Source: Anaerolineales bacterium
GTDB taxonomy: Bacteria > Chloroflexota > Anaerolineae > Anaerolineales > Villigracilaceae
DNA: 9,652 bases
NCBI GenBank assembly: GCA_025938055.1
Contig: JAICQC010000162.1
Span: forward strand, 1 to 9,652
Direction of reading: 5' to 3'
Shown: piece after piece, positions 6,504 through 9,652 of the stretch
Position numbering within the stretch: position 1 is the stretch's first letter
How the letters are laid out: each line of letters begins with the position of its first letter
Notes under the pieces: generated by a model
Database searches by the model: none
Seen by the model: only the letters and a program-made list of their open reading frames with translations
Told to the model about the DNA's origin: nothing
Translations under genes and position numbers: made by a program

Positions 6504-7268
6504 ATGCCTGAAAGCAAATTCCGTTCCTTCCGCGTGGATGCCGTTGTGCTGCGTCACAGCGATTACGGTGAAGCAGACCGTTTGTTGACCCTCTACACAC
6601 GCCAGCTGGGGAAGACGCGCGCGGTCGCGAAAGGCGCCCGCAAGATCGCCTCGCGCAAGGCGGGGCACATCGAACCGTTCACACATGTCAAGCTGCAGCT
6701 TGCCAAGGGACGCGACATGCTGATTCTTACACAGGCAGATACCGTAGATTCCTACCAGCCTCTGCGTGAGGATCTTATCCTGACCAGTCAGGCTTCCTAT
6801 GTGCTCGAACTGCTCGATCGCTTCACCTATCAGGACGATACAGAGAATTCAGCCATCTTCCGTTTGTTGACGGAAACCCTCGCCCGCCTCGCCGCGAAGG
6901 CAGACCCGTGGCTGGTGATCCGCTATTACGAGATGCGCCTGCTCGACCATTTGGGATTCCGCCCGCAGCTTGTCGAATGTGCGAATTGCAGGCGCCCGAT
7001 TCTCCCGGAAGACCAGTTCTTCTCGTTCAGCGCGGGCGGCGTGCTCTGTCCGCGTTGCGGGCAGGGATTGCGCAACCTCACACCCATTTCGGTGGAGACG
7101 CTCAAATACCTGCGTCACTTCCAGCGCTCGAGCTATGCAGACGCCTCGCGGGCACACCCCAGCCCCGAGGTTCAGAACGAGGCGGAGAGCCTCATGCAGG
7201 GCTACTTCACTTACCTGCTCGAGCGCGAATTGAACACGCCGGGATTTTTGAAAAGTATCAAAGCCTAA
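6504..7268 (+). CDS. recO: DNA repair protein RecO
   Basis: RecO helps load RecA on SSB-coated single-stranded DNA, acting with RecR in the RecFOR recombinational repair pathway. 254 residues, the usual family length. The N-terminal OB-fold domain (about 1-80) starts with FRVDAVVLRHSDYGEADRLL, the typical RecO opening, and includes the basic KTRAVAKGARK stretch. A helical domain follows, with a four-cysteine zinc finger: CANC (159-162) and CPRC (182-185). The zinc finger is present in many RecO proteins but missing from E. coli RecO. The ATG lacks any Shine-Dalgarno sequence (the preceding bases are CTTCCTCCC), fitting leaderless translation. The stop TAA overlaps the end of the convergent oxidoreductase gene by 11 bases. 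Confidence 0.94.
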   Translation: MPESKFRSFRVDAVVLRHSDYGEADRLLTLYTRQLGKTRAVAKGARKIASRKAGHIEPFTHVKLQLAKGRDMLILTQADTVDSYQPLREDLILTSQASYVLELLDRFTYQDDTENSAIFRLLTETLARLAAKADPWLVIRYYEMRLLDHLGFRPQLVECANCRRPILPEDQFFSFSAGGVLCPRCGQGLRNLTPISVETLKYLRHFQRSSYADASRAHPSPEVQNEAESLMQGYFTYLLERELNTPGFLKSIKA

Positions 7269-8409
7269 AAGACATTCTTTTCCCCCAGTTCAATATAAAT
7301 ATCCAAGCCAGCAGAATGACGACCGGCTTGAAAATCCTCCATACAAAGATCTGGAACCATTTCCACTTCAGCGGATAGATCATATGCGCGACAAGCCAGC
7401 GCGCGATCAGTGCCTGACCGAGTGCGCTCTTTAATACCCGACTCTTGAATCCGTTAAACGAAAAGTCGCTTCGCTGGAATGCCTCGCCGATCTCGCGCGC
7501 CGCCAGCATGCCATAACCTAGCGCCACGCTGATGCCTTCGCCCAGCAATGGGTCGGCGCCCGCCGCATCTCCCACCAGCAGTACGCGTGGCACAGACATC
7601 GGGTTGTCCGGTGAGAACCACCGGATGGGGTGACCCTTGATCTCGTATCTGCTGAGGTCAAACCCAAAGCGGGACATCTCTTTCGCAAGCGGTTCTTTGA
7701 GCTGCGGACGTTTCTCCTCTGCAAGGATGTTCGTATCGTAGACGCCCCAGCATCGCATCATTTCCCCATTGACCTGGGTTGGGAAATCCCACACATATCC
7801 TGCAATGTTACTCGGAACAGGCGAGAAATCAAAGTATGCATCCTGTCGCCATTTGGATAGCGAATGGGTGGGAGTCAGGACCTCCAGCACCCGCGCGGTA
7901 TGCACCGATGCGTTGGGAAAGACGCAGTGACGTGTTATTCCATTTGACCCATCCGCGCCGACAACAACCTGGGCACGAAAGTAACCCTGATCTGTCTCCA
8001 CGGTCACACCATCCTTATCGGGGATAACATTCCTGGCTGTGATTCCCTCCCTGATCTCTACTCCTTTACTCTCGGCTTTTCGCGCCAGCCAGTGATCAAA
8101 CTCATCGCGGCGGATGACACGCAGTGTGTGTCGTTTGGGAGCGCGGAGAGTGAGTCCTTTTGCCTCAAAATCAAAGTGGATGCGGCCGGCATCCACATGC
8201 GGCACTTCGCTGACGTCGAGTCCCAGGCGCTGAAGGATGATTTCTGCATCGACGATAAGACCACCTGCGCAAAGCTTGGTACGCGGATAGCGCGCTTTTT
8301 CCAGAAGCAGGATTCGGGGCGCGAGACCTGGAAAGTCCTTCACAATATGAAGCGCCGTGGAAAGTCCACCCGGTCCTCCACCGATGATAAGGATGCCGCA
8401 TTCCAACAT
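7258..8409 (-). CDS. Geranylgeranyl-reductase-family FAD-dependent oxidoreductase
   Basis: 383-residue flavoprotein of the GGR / FixC-like family (PHBH fold). N-terminal FAD-binding motif IIGGGPGGLSTA (8-19), acidic ribose-binding Glu37 (LLLEKA), a KLCAGGL segment (45-51) that matches the conserved Cys-Gly-Gly region of GGRs, GADGSNG (151-157), and LLVGDAAGADPLLGEGI (277-293), which binds the FAD phosphates. Family members reduce isoprenoid chains of lipids, quinones or pigments, or oxidise flavin-linked substrates; the substrate here is unknown. The C-terminus (about 335-375) is rich in Trp and hydrophobic residues, with KPVVILLAWIFILNW likely a membrane segment or amphipathic anchor. The ATG is 5 bases after the GlnQ-type stop codon and has no clear ribosome-binding site, so translational coupling is likely. 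A metabolic link to amino-acid transport is not evident. Confidence 0.82.
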   Translation of the reverse strand: MLECGILIIGGGPGGLSTALHIVKDFPGLAPRILLLEKARYPRTKLCAGGLIVDAEIILQRLGLDVSEVPHVDAGRIHFDFEAKGLTLRAPKRHTLRVIRRDEFDHWLARKAESKGVEIREGITARNVIPDKDGVTVETDQGYFRAQVVVGADGSNGITRHCVFPNASVHTARVLEVLTPTHSLSKWRQDAYFDFSPVPSNIAGYVWDFPTQVNGEMMRCWGVYDTNILAEEKRPQLKEPLAKEMSRFGFDLSRYEIKGHPIRWFSPDNPMSVPRVLLVGDAAGADPLLGEGISVALGYGMLAAREIGEAFQRSDFSFNGFKSRVLKSALGQALIARWLVAHMIYPLKWKWFQIFVWRIFKPVVILLAWIFILNWGKRMSFRL

Positions 8410-8414
8410 GCGAT

Positions 8415-9170
8415 TCAGTTACGCAGGATTTGTGACAGGAATAATTTTGTGCGGTCGTTCTGTGGATCGTTGAAGATCTGTTGTGGCGTACCCTCCTCGA
8501 CAATCTCGCCCTTATCGAAGAAGGTCATGCGGTTGGCGACGGCTCTTGCAAAGCCCATCTCATGGGTCACGGCGACGATGGTCATGCCGCTGGTTGCCAG
8601 TTCGACCATTACATCCAGCACTTCCTTGATCATTTCGGGGTCGAGAGCGGAGGTGGGCTCATCGAAGAGCATGATGCGCGGCTGCATGGCAAGCGCCCGG
8701 GCGATGGCGACACGCTGCTGCTGCCCGCCGGAGAGTTGGGCGGGATATTTATCGGCTTGTTCTGGAATACCAACGCGCTGGAGCAATTGCATGGCTTGTT
8801 CACGGGATTGTTCCTTGGGCGTGCGGCGCACCCAGGAGGGCGCAAGCGTGATGTTCTGGAGAACGGTCAGGTGTGGGAACAGGTTGAACTGCTGGAAGAC
8901 CATGCCCACCTCTTGCCGGATCTTTTCCACATTGCGTATGTCATTGCCAAGCTCGATGCCGTCCACGATGATCTGTCCCTTTTGGTGTTCCTCGAGGCGG
9001 TTGAGGCAGCGAATGAACGTGGATTTGCCTGAGCCTGATGGTCCAAAGATGACCACAACCTCCCCTTTCTGAACGGTCAGACTGATGCCCTTGAGAACAT
9101 GGAACTGGCCGAACCATTTATGTACATTGCGGCAAATGATGATTTCTTTTGAGTTGTTGGTTTCGGTCAT
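8415..9170 (-). CDS. glnQ: Polar amino-acid ABC transporter ATP-binding protein, GlnQ type
   Basis: Cytoplasmic ATPase of a polar amino-acid importer (GlnQ/HisP/ArtP family), 251 residues. Motifs: Walker A GPSGSGKS (43-50), Q-loop [12 protein letters not shown] (91-102, a hallmark of this subfamily), signature LSGGQQQR (146-153), Walker [16 protein letters not shown] (166-180), H-loop His203 (VTHEMGFAR). The start at 9170 is chosen because GGAG lies 6 bases upstream. The frame continues to an upstream start at 9242, but those 24 residues are Arg-rich, come from the palindromic spacer and do not resemble the family. The permease gene precedes it by 87 bases and is clearly its partner. Which amino acid is transported is not readable; the binding protein is not in the window. 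Confidence 0.93.
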   Translation of the reverse strand: MTETNNSKEIIICRNVHKWFGQFHVLKGISLTVQKGEVVVIFGPSGSGKSTFIRCLNRLEEHQKGQIIVDGIELGNDIRNVEKIRQEVGMVFQQFNLFPHLTVLQNITLAPSWVRRTPKEQSREQAMQLLQRVGIPEQADKYPAQLSGGQQQRVAIARALAMQPRIMLFDEPTSALDPEMIKEVLDVMVELATSGMTIVAVTHEMGFARAVANRMTFFDKGEIVEEGTPQQIFNDPQNDRTKLFLSQILRN

Positions 9171-9176
9171 AGTAGT

Positions 9177-9180
9177 CTCC
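9177..9180 (-). promoter_or_regulatory. Ribosome-binding site that sets the glnQ-type ATPase start
   Basis: On the minus strand GGAG precedes the ATG (9170-9168) by 6 bases. This favours that ATG over an upstream in-frame start at 9242. Confidence 0.7.
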
Positions 9181-9189
9181 GTTGGGATG

Positions 9190-9246
9190 AGCCTTGCGAA
9201 GGTTGAGATCCTTCGGCTCCGCCTCAGGACACGCCTTCGCAAGGCT
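9190..9246. repeat. Palindromic element with 13-bp perfect arms between permease and ATPase genes
   Basis: AGCCTTGCGAAGG (9190-9202) and CCTTCGCAAGGCT (9234-9246) are perfect inverted arms around a 31-base centre. The centre contains a third copy of CCTTCG (9210-9215), which could instead pair with CGAAGG of the left arm (9197-9202), and TCCT/AGGA (9209-9212/9226-9229) gives an inner stem. The CTTCGGCTCCGCCTCAGGACA-like core resembles interspersed intergenic repeats I recall from environmental bacterial genomes; this is recollection, not a search result. It sits inside the presumed permease-glnQ transcript and has no T-run, so it may tune relative expression. Confidence 0.7.
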
Positions 9247-9257
9247 TCTTTTCACTC

Positions 9258-9652
9258 TTAGCGCTTGCCTACACCCAAAGCCTCTTCCATGCGGCGGCTG
9301 CCGTAGGTGAATGCCAGGTTGAAAAGCCAGTAGATCATAAATGCGAAAAGAAATACTTCGCGGTGCGTGCCGAGCCATTCGCTCTGCGCAAGGATCGAGC
9401 GCGAGATGCGAACCACGTCGAACAGACCGATGATGGCGACCAGACTCGTATCTTTGAACAGGCTGATAAACGAATTGAACAGCGCCGGGATGACCGCCCG
9501 CAAAGCTTGGGGCAGGATGATCAGGACTGTGGACTGTGCCGCGTTCAACCCCAGCGCGTGGGCAGCCTCATATTGACCGCGATCAATTGCCTGGAGTCCA
9601 CCGCGCACATTCTCGGCTTGATAGGCAGCCTCGAAGAGGATGAAACCGATCA
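9258..9652 (-). CDS. Polar amino-acid ABC transporter permease, C-terminal part
   Basis: Membrane permease subunit of the HisM/GlnP family, cut by the right edge of the window. 130 codons are visible, running IGFILFEAAYQAENVRGG and onward; the GTG at 9608 is an internal Val. The family's EAA loop is clear: GQYEAAHALGLN, then LPQALRAVIPALFN, which docks onto the ATPase. Two hydrophobic stretches follow: SFISLFKDTSLVAIIGLFDV and VFLFAFMIYWLFNLAF, the latter being the last transmembrane helix. It ends EEALGVGKR. It is upstream of the GlnQ-type ATPase on the minus strand, the usual permease-ATPase order. A promoter for the operon would be outside the window. Confidence 0.92.
   Translation of the reverse strand, partial: IGFILFEAAYQAENVRGGLQAIDRGQYEAAHALGLNAAQSTVLIILPQALRAVIPALFNSFISLFKDTSLVAIIGLFDVVRISRSILAQSEWLGTHREVFLFAFMIYWLFNLAFTYGSRRMEEALGVGKR

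Noticed and set aside
7267..7281. AAAAG/CTTTT hairpin as a bidirectional terminator between recO and the oxidoreductase
   Set aside because: The stem is 5 pairs, four of them A-T, and it lies inside the oxidoreductase coding end; too weak to call.
8092..9072. A 326-codon plus-strand frame
   Set aside because: It is antisense to two well-supported genes (oxidoreductase and GlnQ-type ATPase) and its Ser/Arg/Cys-rich product shows no family resemblance; it is a codon-bias shadow.
9171..9242. Upstream start for the GlnQ-type ATPase adding 24 residues
   Set aside because: The added residues are Arg-rich and read through the palindrome; the ATG at 9170 has a good ribosome-binding site and a normal family N-terminus.

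Overview
The window looks like ordinary chromosome from a moderately GC-rich bacterium. Gene content and style suggest a member of the Chloroflexota, most likely an Anaerolineae-type lineage: family 5 peptide-binding protein, a receiver-Roadblock fusion, a tetrameric-class cytidine deaminase and a geranylgeranyl-reductase-family flavoprotein. That placement is inference from family resemblance, not a phylogenetic result. I see no transposase, phage gene, CRISPR array or rRNA.

Left part, + strand (1-4333). The C-terminal part of a peptide/nickel-type ABC substrate-binding protein runs in from the left edge. After a 156-base gap that carries an extended -10 promoter come two ABC ATPases of the OppD and OppF type, then, only 15 bases further on, a receiver-Roadblock protein. 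These three read as one operon. No transporter permease lies in this stretch.

Middle, + strand (4334-7268). A tRNA-Gln(UUG) gene has its own well-formed promoter and an intrinsic terminator. It is followed by glmU (UDP-GlcNAc synthesis), cdd (cytidine deaminase) and recO (recombinational repair). The tRNA-glmU spacer contains a perfect 11-bp inverted repeat and a segment able to pair with the tRNA terminator. The glmU-cdd spacer is a long imperfect palindrome. recO appears to be leaderless: its -10 box ends 7 bases before the ATG and there is no Shine-Dalgarno sequence.

Right part, - strand (7258-9652). Read leftwards from the right edge: a polar amino-acid ABC permease (5' end outside the window), its GlnQ-type ATPase, and a geranylgeranyl-reductase-family FAD oxidoreductase only 5 bases after the ATPase. 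A palindromic element with perfect 13-bp arms sits between permease and ATPase. recO and the oxidoreductase converge and overlap by 11 bases.

The genes are housekeeping and transport functions. I did not find a convincing new multi-gene system. The most interesting signals are non-coding: the structured tRNA-glmU leader, the two intergenic palindromes and the leaderless recO start. The REC-Roadblock gene coupled to the peptide-transport ATPases is the most interesting protein context.
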